Shown here piece by piece: positions 8,032 to 15,782 of a DNA stretch of 64,000 nt (the stretch's first letter is position 1; every line of letters begins with the position of its first letter). Below the pieces are notes generated by a model, which saw only the letters and a program-made list of their open reading frames with translations, was not told the DNA's origin and made no database searches. The position numbers were made by a program, and so were the translations under genes. The stretch covers positions 1 through 64,000 of the forward strand of contig FAON01000012.1 of NCBI GenBank assembly GCA_001485605.1. The letters run 5' to 3'. The DNA comes from Candidatus Kryptobacter tengchongensis (GTDB lineage Bacteria > Bacteroidota > Ignavibacteria > Kryptoniales > Kryptoniaceae).

Positions 8032-9324
8032 TTACTCTGTTGGTTCTTCTACTTTCCTTTCAACAAGCCAGTTATGCAAAACCTCATAAATTCTAAATAA
8101 CATCAAATCTCTAACCTCACTCCATCCCATTGCACCTTCAGGAAAAATTAAGTTGACATATTCATCAAACCTTAAAAGTGGTTCCCTTAATCCAGCCCGT
8201 ATGCCATCTTTGATCAAAAATCTTAATACATTCCTAAACTCCGCATAATCCTTCGCCCTCTCAAGTTGCTCAAGCCGTTTAACAGAGTCAAGGCTCTGGA
8301 TTAAATTTGCGATTCTGTCAGCAAATTCCCTTATTGTGTTAATTCTTTTTTCATCCATTTCTTTCACCTCCCTTAAATAAAATTTTAAAAGTTCCCAATT
8401 ACCAAAAATTTCCCTTTTATCCTTGAAAAAATACCTTACTATACTTTCACCTCTTAGCAATCTCTCATAGACTTCGTTTCTTCTTCCACCAGAAGCCTTA
8501 TTTACAATTTTTCTCCATTCATCATACGCTTCCGTTTGTTTAACATAAGCAAGAAACCTGAAGACCGGCGTTGGGACATCAAAGACTTCAACATATGGAC
8601 TTTGACCGTAATTGCTAAAGTAATAAAATCTTATGGAGACATCTTCATCAATCCAGTTCTCATCGTACCTTATTACCATATCCTCAATGCTTTGGAAAAA
8701 TGAATTCACTGGGTCATTGATATTATTTGAATAACAACCTGTAAAGTTATTCAGAGTAATTTGTTTATATAAGTTAGTCACACAATTTTTAGCCCAATAT
8801 TTCATGACTTTCTCCGAGTTTGAATGAAGAAGCAAAAATTTGCCACCGCAATAATGAAGGAAAATTGGCATAAATTGAATAGCAAATAAGCACGCAGAAC
8901 ACATCTCAAGACCAAGCGAAGCCATAGGGAAGAAATTAACAAAATCACCAGAACCCGTTAGAGGCACAAGCTCTCTACCGATTCCGTATTTTCTTTCAAC
9001 ATTGCTTTTATTCCTTCTACCACAGGCAAAACATGTCCCAGCAGGCAAAGGTGCCCCTATATCAGATATCCAGCCTTCAAGAAATTTTCTGTAATAACTT
9101 TGACTACCAGATTTTTTATGCGTCACTGGATGATTCCCAGTGAAAATTGATTCCAACATCTTTTTCCACCCCGCTGTAAAGTAAACATCAATAAGTTTTG
9201 GATATAATTTTTCTAAATCAGCGAAGTCAACATCTTTAACCTCTTTCTCTGCTAATTCAGCGATGATATAAATTCCAGCATCAACAAATGGATTCCCTGT
9301 TATATCAAAAATTTTACCCATCAT
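8032..9324 (-). CDS. cas8: Type I-B Cascade large subunit Cas8 (Cst1, CXXC-CXXC family)
   Basis: A 430-residue protein starting MMGKIFDITGNPFVDAG, the opening typical of Cst1. The family's two zinc-binding pairs are present at Cys98/Cys101 (CFAC) and Cys142/Cys145 (CSAC). Cas8 recognises the PAM and recruits Cas3. This family with Cst2 and Cas5t defines the Tneap/Thermus-like branch of type I-B. The second Met (9321) could also be the start. A separate small subunit is not visible; in this branch it is commonly supplied from within the cas8 message, which I cannot confirm here. Confidence 0.93.
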   Translation of the reverse strand: MMGKIFDITGNPFVDAGIYIIAELAEKEVKDVDFADLEKLYPKLIDVYFTAGWKKMLESIFTGNHPVTHKKSGSQSYYRKFLEGWISDIGAPLPAGTCFACGRRNKSNVERKYGIGRELVPLTGSGDFVNFFPMASLGLEMCSACLFAIQFMPIFLHYCGGKFLLLHSNSEKVMKYWAKNCVTNLYKQITLNNFTGCYSNNINDPVNSFFQSIEDMVIRYDENWIDEDVSIRFYYFSNYGQSPYVEVFDVPTPVFRFLAYVKQTEAYDEWRKIVNKASGGRRNEVYERLLRGESIVRYFFKDKREIFGNWELLKFYLREVKEMDEKRINTIREFADRIANLIQSLDSVKRLEQLERAKDYAEFRNVLRFLIKDGIRAGLREPLLRFDEYVNLIFPEGAMGWSEVRDLMLFRIYEVLHNWLVERKVEEPTE

Positions 9325-9345
9325 ATCTTTGACCTGTTTTTATTT

Positions 9346-9681
9346 TTAAAACAATTCGGAGATTTTAAATACCCGCCTTGGATATTTACCACCTTTACCT
9401 TTATCATATCTTTTCACTTTCTTTTTTATATCTTTCAAAGCGTTCCGATTTTTATACACCGTTATTATTGTGTCATCAATTGGATTCATAATTAGGACAA
9501 GCCCTTCAATTTTTTCAGCTATTTCAGGATCAACATCATCCGGGATATCTTTTTTCCTGACGAAGACAAATTTTGCACCGCCGTTGTAAATTTTGATTCC
9601 ATATTTAAGCGCCAGACCGATCAATTTTTCATTTATCCTTCTCATCTGGATTCTTTTTTGTGCATGCGTTGTAAACTTCAA
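9346..9681 (-). CDS. DUF4258-like protein
   Basis: A 111-residue basic protein. Its start FTTHAQKRIQMRRI matches the DUF4258 pattern (T-H-A-x-x-R-M-x-x-R), a RelE/ParE-like fold sometimes found as a toxin, and its C-terminus is rich in Lys and Arg. Translation starts at TTG 9681, nine bases after a perfect AAAGGAGGTGA, so it should be well expressed despite the weak codon. It is the second gene of the sigma-54-driven type I-B operon, between a 49-aa membrane peptide and cas8. Its role is unknown. No separate antitoxin with a DNA-binding domain is adjacent. Confidence 0.75.
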   Translation of the reverse strand: MKFTTHAQKRIQMRRINEKLIGLALKYGIKIYNGGAKFVFVRKKDIPDDVDPEIAEKIEGLVLIMNPIDDTIITVYKNRNALKDIKKKVKRYDKGKGGKYPRRVFKISELF

Positions 9682-9709
9682 GTTAGTTCACCTCCTTTAG
9701 TTTTTGTTT

Positions 9710-9859
9710 TTATGCATCGCACTCCTTCTTTCCAGTATCAACGACTTCATCCTCAATCTCAATGATCTTTATCTCTCCATCAAGCATCGCTACTCCAAGA
9801 AGTATAAGTATTATCGGGATTGGAAGTCCAAAAAGTGTCTTGATAACATTATTATTCAT
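9710..9859 (-). CDS. 49-aa single-pass membrane peptide leading the type I-B operon
   Basis: A short frame starts at ATG 9859 behind a clear Shine-Dalgarno AAAGGAGATGAA and ends at TAA 9710. It encodes MNNNVIKTLFG, a hydrophobic segment of about 16 residues (LPIPIILILLGVAML), then an acidic tail (GEIKIIEIEDEVVD) ending KKECDA. The good ribosome site, orderly codon use and 28-bp spacing to the next gene support a real protein. It is the first product of the operon and would place an acidic tail at the membrane. Function unknown: it could be a leader peptide, a membrane-active peptide or a partner of the DUF4258 protein. Confidence 0.7.
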   Translation of the reverse strand: MNNNVIKTLFGLPIPIILILLGVAMLDGEIKIIEIEDEVVDTGKKECDA

Positions 9860-9887
9860 TTCATCTCCTTTAATTTGTTTTTAAATA

Positions 9888-9907
9888 CCCCCACCCCCCG
9901 CCCGCCC
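9888..9907 (-). promoter_or_regulatory. Potential G-quadruplex in the 5'UTR of the type I-B operon
   Basis: On the transcribed - strand the bases read GGG-C-GGG-C-GGGGGG-T-GGGGG: four G-runs of at least three with single-base loops, the most stable intramolecular quadruplex pattern. It lies about 20-40 nt after the inferred sigma-54 transcription start and about 20 nt before the ribosome binding site of the first gene, in otherwise AT-rich sequence. Confidence 0.6.
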
Positions 9908-9934
9908 TTATTTTCGTTCCCCTTTAATTATAGA

Positions 9935-9952
9935 GGTCAAATATTGTGCCAA
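9935..9952 (-). promoter_or_regulatory. Sigma-54-like promoter of the type I-B cas operon
   Basis: The - strand reads TTGGCACAATATTTGACC. TGGCAC (9951-9946) is a perfect -24 element, and after N5 it is followed by TTGA in place of the consensus TTGC at -12, with the required GG-N10-G spacing. Transcription would begin near 9925. The adjacent upstream gene encodes a sigma-54 activator, which strongly favours this reading. A caveat is a perfect TATAAT (9932-9927) just downstream that could be a sigma-70 -10 box, although I find no good -35 at the proper distance. Confidence 0.7.
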
Positions 9953-10014
9953 TTTTTTAACCCCTTAAAAATGCAGGGATTTTAAAGAGTATTACCCCCA
10001 ATTAAAGGTTAGTG

Positions 10015-10042
10015 CCGATATATCGTCGCCGTTATATCGTCA
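10015..10042 (-). promoter_or_regulatory. Tandem 14-bp repeats, candidate enhancer for the sigma-54 activator
   Basis: Two head-to-tail 14-bp units lie at 10015-10028 (CCGATATATCGTCG) and 10029-10042 (CCGTTATATCGTCA). They differ at two positions, and the first contains the perfect palindrome CGATATATCG. They sit at about -90 to -117 from the inferred sigma-54 start, the normal distance for upstream activating sequences bound by Fis-type activators. The second unit includes the stop codon of the activator gene itself. Confidence 0.6.
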
Positions 10043-11758
10043 CCGCCTATATTTAGGCAGGATTATACCAAGTTTTTTCATCTTGCTTTGAAGGGTTGTC
10101 CTCTTAAGACCAAGAGCTTTTGCAGTCTTGGTGATATTGTAATTGTTTTCACGAAGTTTAAGCTCAATATATTTCTTCGCAAGTTCATCAAATGTTAAGT
10201 TTTTCCCGCTCGTAATTTTTTCAATTTCATCCTTAATAATTTGCTCCTGCGCTTTTATGTTTGATTCAAAATGTTCGGGCAAATTTGTTAAAATTTGTTC
10301 ATCGTCATCAGCCATTGCAATCATGGCATCTATAACTCCTTCAAGTTCCCGAACATTTCCAAAACTCCAATCATACTCCAAAAACATATCCATTATCTCA
10401 TCTGACACACCTTTGATATTTGTTTTTCCGTAAAGTTTAGAATACTTATTTATGAATTTTCCCACAAGCTCGGGTATATCATCTTTTCTCTCACGCAAAG
10501 GTGGAATTCTAACTTGATGTCTTGCTATCCTACTGTAAAAATCTCTCAAAACCTTCCCACTTTCAAGCCATTCATCAGGCTCTTGATTAAGCCCGATAAT
10601 TATTCTTACATCTACCTTTTTTGTCGCCAAGCTTCCAACAGGCTGAATTTCACCGTTTTCAATAGCTCTTAGAAGTTTCGCTTGAAAAGCAAAATCAGTT
10701 TTATTTATTTCATCAAGAAACAGAACCCCACCATCGCATTCCTCAAAAATCCCTTTCTTGTCTTTTATTGCCCCCGTGAATGCACCCTTAACATGTCCGA
10801 AAAGTTCACTTTCAATGAGAGTCTCTGGAATAGAGGCACAATTGATTGCAAGATATTTTTTATCTTTTCTACTTCCAGAACGGTGAAACTCATTTGCAAA
10901 TAATTCTTTCCCAGTTCCACTCTCACCAATGAGCAAAACAACTTTAACTTTATCGTTCTTTGCAAGTTTTCTTAACTTTTTAAGAGCTTTTTTAAATTCT
11001 TCATTTTCACCTATTATCTCAATTTCCTCTTCTCCAGGACCACTTACAACTGGTTTTTCAATGTTGGCGTAATTTTGAATTCGTTCAACAAGCTCTGTGT
11101 ACGAAATTCCTTTCGGGAAGATATTAAAATATTTCTCCCCAAGCCTAAGGAAAGGTATCTCTGCAAGTGTTATTTCAATTTCATCTGTTGAAATTTTTCT
11201 TCCATTACTAAGCTCAATTTCAACTGGAATTTCCGGCTTGTAGAAAAACTTAGGGTTTCCTTCAACTTCAGGAGGTGAAACGAGGACATGATAGAGTTTG
11301 TCCTGTTTTCTGCCGACAAGCGTCATAGCAAGCGCTGCATAAACCGACATTGTTTTCCTTCCTCCAGCAACCGAGCAATGTATCACAACTTCAGGTCTAT
11401 TTGCAAGTTTCCTTATCTCGTTGGTTATAAAATTTGCAGCGGATTCATTTTGGCTGTCATTCCTTATATCATCAACTTCGTTTCCATCCTTATCCTTTAT
11501 AACTTTGATATTTCTTTCCACGAATCTTGTTTTCAATCCAATTTCATTACAAAACTTTTCAAACAAACCATTTAAAAGTGGCGGTATTCCTTTTTTAATA
11601 TCGCCCTCACAAATTAATTTTTTCCCAAATCCTGTCGTTATAACAAAAACTTCATCAATATCCACACCTTTCTTTTTCTTCAAATACCAGAGCGTCTCGG
11701 TTAAAATTTGTGGCGTTGAACCAAGAACAGAAACAAGTATATTTTTCGGCGACCGCAT
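10040..11758 (-). CDS. CARF-domain sigma-54-dependent transcription activator
   Basis: A 572-residue fusion. Residues 1-180 match the CRISPR-associated NE0113 family of CARF-type domains ([14 protein letters not shown] 13-26; [10 protein letters not shown] 131-140; [13 protein letters not shown]). Residues 245-490 are a complete sigma-54 AAA+ module: Walker A GESGTGKE (278-285), the sigma-54-contacting GAFTGA loop (325-330), Walker B GGVLFLDE (343-350) and the arginine region [18 protein letters not shown]. Residues 525-568 are a Fis-type helix-turn-helix. It should sense cyclic oligoadenylate made by Cas10 and activate sigma-54 promoters. It resembles RtcR in logic but has a different CARF family. 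It is the last gene of the type III-A operon and lies directly before the sigma-54-like promoter of the type I-B operon, its likely target. Confidence 0.93.
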   Translation of the reverse strand: MRSPKNILVSVLGSTPQILTETLWYLKKKKGVDIDEVFVITTGFGKKLICEGDIKKGIPPLLNGLFEKFCNEIGLKTRFVERNIKVIKDKDGNEVDDIRNDSQNESAANFITNEIRKLANRPEVVIHCSVAGGRKTMSVYAALAMTLVGRKQDKLYHVLVSPPEVEGNPKFFYKPEIPVEIELSNGRKISTDEIEITLAEIPFLRLGEKYFNIFPKGISYTELVERIQNYANIEKPVVSGPGEEEIEIIGENEEFKKALKKLRKLAKNDKVKVVLLIGESGTGKELFANEFHRSGSRKDKKYLAINCASIPETLIESELFGHVKGAFTGAIKDKKGIFEECDGGVLFLDEINKTDFAFQAKLLRAIENGEIQPVGSLATKKVDVRIIIGLNQEPDEWLESGKVLRDFYSRIARHQVRIPPLRERKDDIPELVGKFINKYSKLYGKTNIKGVSDEIMDMFLEYDWSFGNVRELEGVIDAMIAMADDDEQILTNLPEHFESNIKAQEQIIKDEIEKITSGKNLTFDELAKKYIELKLRENNYNITKTAKALGLKRTTLQSKMKKLGIILPKYRR

Positions 11759-11774
11759 TATTTTTCTCCCCTCC

Positions 11775-12602
11775 TTACTGTTTTACTGAATCTAAGAAGA
11801 AAGAACCACGGTTTGTTATCCTGATTCGGTATGGTTTTCTCGTTTCCTCATCCACTTCAATCTCAATAAGACCATAGACTTGTAATCGTTCAACCTCATC
11901 TTTAAATTCCTCCACGATTTTTTCATATTCAAATCCACTCCTCGGTTTTTTATCCGATAAAATTTCAAGCAATTTAACTTCTCTTCCCTTCGGCAGGTAG
12001 AAGATCTCTGGGAGAAACACAACATTTCTAAATTCTTCATTCATGTAATAAACTTTACATCCTGTCAAAAATCCAGCAAGGGCACACGCTATAACATGAG
12101 CTTTTAAACCACCGGTTGGATTTATAAAGACTTCATATCCTTGTTTCTTCTTCTCAATCGCAAGATAAATAAACCTATCAACCATATCAGAAACACCTTT
12201 AACGAATTCATCACCCGCATATTTTTCATCATATCTGCTTGCCTCAAGAAAATATCCAGAAAATGTGGGATTATCGTAAACCAAATATCCCTGTGATTTT
12301 AAAAACCTTTGAAGTGTTCTTACGCAAATTTCATTTGAATAAGTGTTCGTCCCAGATAAATAAACTTCAATTTCCCGTGGGTTTTTACCTTCAACAACTC
12401 TCAAGAAAGTGTTCATCTCAGCTGAATTTTCCTTTGGATTTGCTCTCAAAAAATCAAAAATTTCATTCATAAAATTGACATCGTCAATTTTTTCTCTCCA
12501 GAAATCGCTATCCATCTGCGAGATTTTGCCAAATTCAGATTTGCTTCTTTGAAAATTCGTGAGAAGTGAATTGCCGACATTGATTATGTGAAATTGCTTC
12601 AT
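11775..12602 (-). CDS. CARF protein with C-terminal winged helix (APE2256-like)
   Basis: A 275-residue protein. The N-terminal 200 residues form a CARF domain with the nucleotide-binding features HIINVGNSLLTNF at the start, SGTNTYSNE near 85 and FINPTGGLKAH near 163, as in APE2256-type CRISPR proteins. The C-terminal 75 residues look like a winged helix (EKIVEEFKDEVERLQVYGLIEIE, then RIRITNRGSFF). No HEPN R-x4-6-H motif is present. Relatives include cyclic-oligoadenylate ring nucleases (Crn1 group) and CARF-HTH regulators, so it may degrade the signal, sense it for transcription, or both. It lies between csm5 and the CARF-sigma-54 gene in one operon. Confidence 0.85.
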   Translation of the reverse strand: MKQFHIINVGNSLLTNFQRSKSEFGKISQMDSDFWREKIDDVNFMNEIFDFLRANPKENSAEMNTFLRVVEGKNPREIEVYLSGTNTYSNEICVRTLQRFLKSQGYLVYDNPTFSGYFLEASRYDEKYAGDEFVKGVSDMVDRFIYLAIEKKKQGYEVFINPTGGLKAHVIACALAGFLTGCKVYYMNEEFRNVVFLPEIFYLPKGREVKLLEILSDKKPRSGFEYEKIVEEFKDEVERLQVYGLIEIEVDEETRKPYRIRITNRGSFFLDSVKQ

Positions 12603-12625
12603 ATTTTTTCACCTTTATTTATTTT

Positions 12626-13702
12626 TCATTCAAGAAATTTTACTTTAACCCAACCCATCGGATATTTCCCCTCAAATAGATTCCTTGTATTTCCCCACTT
12701 TCTGTTGTGTGGATTTCTAAAATTATTTATTGTAACCGCATAAACACCCGAAAAACGACCAACTCTAATCACGCATTCATTTTCATTTTGATTTACTCTA
12801 AATAAACTTCTCATCCTATCAATAATATCATGCATATCAAGGGCGAGTTTATAAAACTCTTGCTCTCGCTTAAATTCATCATTGTAAAACTCATTGCAAC
12901 ACTGAATTATGAAGTCTTTATTTAATTCCCTCGCTACACCTCTTACAGATGGTAGAAATTCATCAATTCTTATTTCACCTTCAAACTCAACTATTTTACC
13001 AGTATTAATTTGCCCCAAAAGCACTTCTTTTATCATTTGAATCCCAACCGTCGTAACTCTACCTTTCTTCTCGTCAACCCTTGCATTAAAAACCTCACCT
13101 ATTGCCATGACATCGTTGCTTATAAAGACATCCGAAACCTTTAAAGTCCTAAACGGATCTTTAGATATATCAGGTTTAGGTTCATCCTTTCCCTTCCTTT
13201 GCGAGAGAGCCCCCATAGCCTCAAGTTCCCAAGAATTATTCCCTGGACTTTCCGGTGGTTTATATCCCTTGCTTTGTACTATGCTATCAATTATCGCAGT
13301 TCTTATTGCTCCCTTGATTGAACTTCCAGGAATATACGGTTTAAAATCATCTGTTGTCCTAACAAAAGGCGAAATCAAAAGTTGATTGTTTATGTTATTC
13401 AGGTTTCTTTTATATTTATCCGCTATATTCGGGAAAACCTTGATTTTATACTTTGAAAACTTCTCTTCGTTAAAATTTTCCACAATCAAATTTCTTAACC
13501 CAGTTATGTTGCCATCTTCAACAAAAGTATAAAATTTCCTGAGTTGTTCCTGATTTAAACTTGAGATCAACTCATCTACAATTATCCTATGAAACATTTC
13601 ATTAACGATCACATAATCAAAGGGACTTAAATCTTGCCCCGCTCCAATGTGAACCGGTGTCAAAATTTGATACTTAACCTTATAAGTTTTCACATTGTCC
13701 AT
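12626..13702 (-). CDS. csm5: Type III-A effector subunit Csm5
   Basis: A 358-residue RAMP protein that caps the 3' end of the crRNA in the Csm complex. It has the Csm5 opening YKVKYQILTPVHIGAGQDLSPFDYV and the glycine-rich FKPYIPGSSIKGAIRTA loop near residue 125. The gene has a strong ribosome site (GGAGGTGT) and starts one base after csm4 ends. Its size matches the family, and its place after csm4 is the standard csm order. Confidence 0.92.
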   Translation of the reverse strand: MDNVKTYKVKYQILTPVHIGAGQDLSPFDYVIVNEMFHRIIVDELISSLNQEQLRKFYTFVEDGNITGLRNLIVENFNEEKFSKYKIKVFPNIADKYKRNLNNINNQLLISPFVRTTDDFKPYIPGSSIKGAIRTAIIDSIVQSKGYKPPESPGNNSWELEAMGALSQRKGKDEPKPDISKDPFRTLKVSDVFISNDVMAIGEVFNARVDEKKGRVTTVGIQMIKEVLLGQINTGKIVEFEGEIRIDEFLPSVRGVARELNKDFIIQCCNEFYNDEFKREQEFYKLALDMHDIIDRMRSLFRVNQNENECVIRVGRFSGVYAVTINNFRNPHNRKWGNTRNLFEGKYPMGWVKVKFLE

Positions 13703-13703
13703 A

Positions 13704-14648
13704 TCACACCTCCACTCTAACTTTTAAAGGAAAGGCGTAAGCAAATTGAACTATTTCTGGATTTGAATGAACATTGCTCACAATGCAACCGTAAAACTCC
13801 TTTACACTTCTTACTTTAAAAACGGAACCAGCTTTCATAAAGACAAGTGGTTTTTTAAAGGGATCAACTAAAGCAAAATAGTCACCAACTTTTGGATACT
13901 TGGTGAAAATTGAATACCATAGATTTTCAGCCTGACTTAAGTCATAATCCGTCGGGATAAAGTTTGAAATTGACATAAAAGCATTTGAATTTTCACTTTC
14001 TGGAAATTTATAATCCTCTTCAATTGATATAAATTTCAAACTTCCACGCCCCGTTGAAGCATCCGCTCCGAATCCTGTAAGTTCAATGTATGCTAAAATT
14101 TTCTCTAACTGTTCCCTGTTTAAAAAATTAGTTCTAACAGCAAACCACATCTTAAAACGCGACTCGTAGAATGTTTCTTCGGTTGCAAACAATTCTCCTG
14201 TTTCTCCAGTTGTAAAAGTTAACCGACTGATTTTGTTCCTCATTATATTGGTTGAGTGAATCCTCCCAAATTTATCTCTTTCCTTTTCTTCAGATTTAAC
14301 TTCATCACTTAAAACTTGAAATAATTCGCTCCAACTTAACTTATCTTTTACCCTTTCAAAGTTTTCAAATTTTATCAATTCTTTTTTCTTTGCCCTCTTG
14401 AAAATCTCCCTCTCTTCAACTTTTTCAGTCCTTTCAATTTCAATTATAGGTGTTGGCAGATAACCTTCGGGGAAAGCGTTTGAAACAAGTGTTGGTTCAC
14501 CATTTTTATTTGCCTCAATAAATTCTTTGCCAAATTTCTCACCCCATATACGAAAACACGCCCAAGCAAAATAGCCCCAAATTGTATCCGACTGAAGTGG
14601 GGTGATAATTGGACTTCTAATTTGAAAGTTTATTTTATATGTTTTCAT
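13704..14648 (-). CDS. csm4: Type III-A effector subunit Csm4
   Basis: A 314-residue Cas5-like RAMP protein that binds the crRNA 5' handle and Cas10. The N-terminus reads INFQIRSPIITPLQSDTIWG followed by YFAWACFR, and the C-terminal glycine-rich stretch FGADASTGRGSLKF is the typical Csm4 motif. The start overlaps the csm3 stop by four bases (ATGA), indicating coupled translation. Length is normal. Confidence 0.93.
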   Translation of the reverse strand: MKTYKINFQIRSPIITPLQSDTIWGYFAWACFRIWGEKFGKEFIEANKNGEPTLVSNAFPEGYLPTPIIEIERTEKVEEREIFKRAKKKELIKFENFERVKDKLSWSELFQVLSDEVKSEEKERDKFGRIHSTNIMRNKISRLTFTTGETGELFATEETFYESRFKMWFAVRTNFLNREQLEKILAYIELTGFGADASTGRGSLKFISIEEDYKFPESENSNAFMSISNFIPTDYDLSQAENLWYSIFTKYPKVGDYFALVDPFKKPLVFMKAGSVFKVRSVKEFYGCIVSNVHSNPEIVQFAYAFPLKVRVEV

Positions 14649-15346
14649 GACACTTCAACTTCTATTTTTAACTCTTCCGGGGAATAACTTTTTATTTCAA
14701 CATCTTCAAATTTAATTTTTCCGCTTCCCCTGCTCCCATATCCACCGAGACAATCAAGCTCAAGAAGTTTCATTCCCCGCATGATCGTCTCCTCAAAAAG
14801 TTTTTCATCCGTTTCGCCACCATCCCCAGTATCAAAGACACGATATACCACTTCAAATGCAAATTTAACCCCTGGTACAACTCTTTCAAGTTTTCTTGGA
14901 ACTGCCTTTGCCGTGATCCGATTTAAAGCATTTTCGGTTTTCTCCTCAACTATATCATAAACCGTAAGCCCCTTTTCCTGCATTTCCCTTCTGTATTCAT
15001 CATCAATAAAAGCATCTCTAAATATAACCCTTGTTGGACCACGTCTTTTAGCAACTTCCTCCTGCTTATCTGGCGAAGCGCCAAATACTCTACAAATTGG
15101 ACATTTTTCATCATCGCACTTATGAACTTCACCATTATTATTAACTTTATTAAAGGATAACTCAAGTAAACTTCTAATCTTCCCCTTTAGCGATGAACCA
15201 GGAATATATGGCTCATTTGTCAACGGATGTTTTAATACGGGATTATCCATTCCACCAATTTCAATAATATCACTGCTCCCTCCAATATGAAGCCCTGTTA
15301 AAACATTAATTTTTCCCGTTATAACTATATATTTTACAAGTTTCAT
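14645..15346 (-). CDS. csm3: Type III-A backbone subunit and target RNase Csm3
   Basis: A 233-residue Cas7-like RAMP protein. GLHIGGSSDIIEIGGMDNPV contains Asp34, which aligns by position with the catalytic aspartate that cuts target RNA in known Csm3 proteins. PYIPGSSLKGKIRSLLE follows as the crRNA-binding loop. A four-Cys cluster (CDDEKCPIC with a nearby Cys) probably binds zinc. A strong Shine-Dalgarno GGAGG precedes ATG 15346. Target RNA cleavage should be active, so Cas10 signalling would be switched off after cleavage in the usual way. Confidence 0.95.
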   Translation of the reverse strand: MKLVKYIVITGKINVLTGLHIGGSSDIIEIGGMDNPVLKHPLTNEPYIPGSSLKGKIRSLLELSFNKVNNNGEVHKCDDEKCPICRVFGASPDKQEEVAKRRGPTRVIFRDAFIDDEYRREMQEKGLTVYDIVEEKTENALNRITAKAVPRKLERVVPGVKFAFEVVYRVFDTGDGGETDEKLFEETIMRGMKLLELDCLGGYGSRGSGKIKFEDVEIKSYSPEELKIEVEVS

Positions 15347-15375
15347 GGTTTTAAACCTCCATTTTTTTGTTTTAC

Positions 15376-15780
15376 TTAATCAAATCTTTCAACTTTTCCA
15401 TAATAATAACCAACAACAGCTTCAAAATGCTTGACAAAACCCTCAAGGAAATCCGTTTCATCCTTCACCTCGTCTACACATTTAGAGATAAAATTAACAA
15501 ACTCCTGTGGAACAAGCTTGCGTCCTTTCTGGTAATGCACTTTTGCCTTAAGCATTCTAATCAAAGGTTTAACCCTTTCAAAACCCTCCCCTTCAACTCT
15601 GTCAGCAAGTCCCCTGACCTCGTTGTAAAACTTCCTTAACTGCGAACTTTTCAACTCAGGATTCTTCGGGTTATTCCCGATGAACTTCTCTGCCCATTTT
15701 TGAGCCTCATTTGTCAACATCTCTTCCTTGATCACCCACTTTCCATCGCTTGTTTTTCTCAGAAAATATCTTTCTTCCAT
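15376..15780 (-). CDS. csm2: Type III-A small subunit Csm2
   Basis: A 134-residue helical, charged protein of normal Csm2 length, with SSQLRKFYNEVRGLADR and LIRMLKAKVHYQKGRK in the central helices, the segments by which this family is usually recognised. Csm2 forms the second filament along the target RNA. It starts at ATG 15780 behind AAAGGAGGAGAT, three bases after cas10 ends. Confidence 0.9.
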   Translation of the reverse strand: MEERYFLRKTSDGKWVIKEEMLTNEAQKWAEKFIGNNPKNPELKSSQLRKFYNEVRGLADRVEGEGFERVKPLIRMLKAKVHYQKGRKLVPQEFVNFISKCVDEVKDETDFLEGFVKHFEAVVGYYYGKVERFD

Positions 15781-15782
15781 TT

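Noticed and set aside
9704-9985. A rightward open frame of 93 codons across the cas8 upstream region
   Set aside because: It runs antisense through the 49-aa gene, the G-rich tract and the sigma-54-like promoter, has no ribosome site and has low-complexity Pro-rich sequence.
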